Assembly (NCBI GenBank): GCA_030674155.1
Contig: CM060320.1
Location: forward strand, 25,761,275-25,825,274
Length of the DNA: 64,000 nucleotides
Origin: Stramonita haemastoma
Taxonomy: Eukaryota; Mollusca; Gastropoda; Neogastropoda; Muricidae
Direction of reading: 5' to 3'
Shown piece by piece: positions 63,950 through 64,000 of this stretch (its first letter is position 1; the number at the start of each line of letters is the position of its first letter). The notes below the pieces were generated by a model that did no database searches, was not told the DNA's origin, and saw nothing but the letters and a program-made list of their open reading frames with translations. Made by a program: the position numbers and the translations under genes.

Positions 63950-64000
<51 letters not shown>
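63950..64000. repeat. (CA)n microsatellite running off the window
   Basis: At least 25 CA units, continuing beyond the right edge. Confidence 0.97.

Overview
The window is eukaryotic, intron-rich and crowded with repeats. It probably comes from an invertebrate metazoan. My best guess is a gastropod mollusc, because several tRNA-derived SINE modules here resemble repeats I know from gastropod DNA; no marker gene proves this. There is one recognisable protein-coding gene, on the + strand: a homologue of TRIP11 (GMAP-210), the long coiled-coil golgin of the cis-Golgi. Nineteen exons can be placed between 10296 and 48083. The N-terminal exons, expected to encode the amphipathic membrane-curvature motif, lie upstream of the window. 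Splice phases agree across every junction. The order of recognisable segments matches vertebrate TRIP11: coiled coil, a 3.5-kb central coiled-coil exon (28814-32293), the GRAB domain that binds Arf1 (45438-45552), and the conserved C-terminal tail (47726-48083).

The reading frame of this gene slips ten times as given, always in the same direction. At nine sites adding one G next to an existing G restores homologous protein, and at the tenth a C does. The simplest explanation is single-base deletions in the assembly. Automated gene finding would break the gene into pieces.

Layout: 1-10295 is probably a TRIP11 intron with no exon I can see, holding a LINE tail, SINE pieces and large CA/GT/GA arrays. 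10296-28009 carries small coiled-coil exons A-I in long introns, including a 943-bp hAT-like element (25394-26336). 28814-38058 is the dense exon cluster; its introns hold an L2/CR1-like LINE tail with a SINE inserted into it, a triplicated splice acceptor and a 17-copy minisatellite. 38059-48083 has long introns and the four C-terminal exons. 48084 to about 48565 is the 3' UTR. From there to 64000 I see no convincing gene, only SINEs, very large simple repeats and, at 58061-58127, three CCAAT boxes spaced exactly 31 bp apart that may mark another promoter.

The most interesting theme is that three of the last six splice acceptors of TRIP11 are built into tandem repeats: a 69-bp triplication, a 78-bp minisatellite, and a (TG)n(CGTG)n tract directly in front of the GRAB exon.
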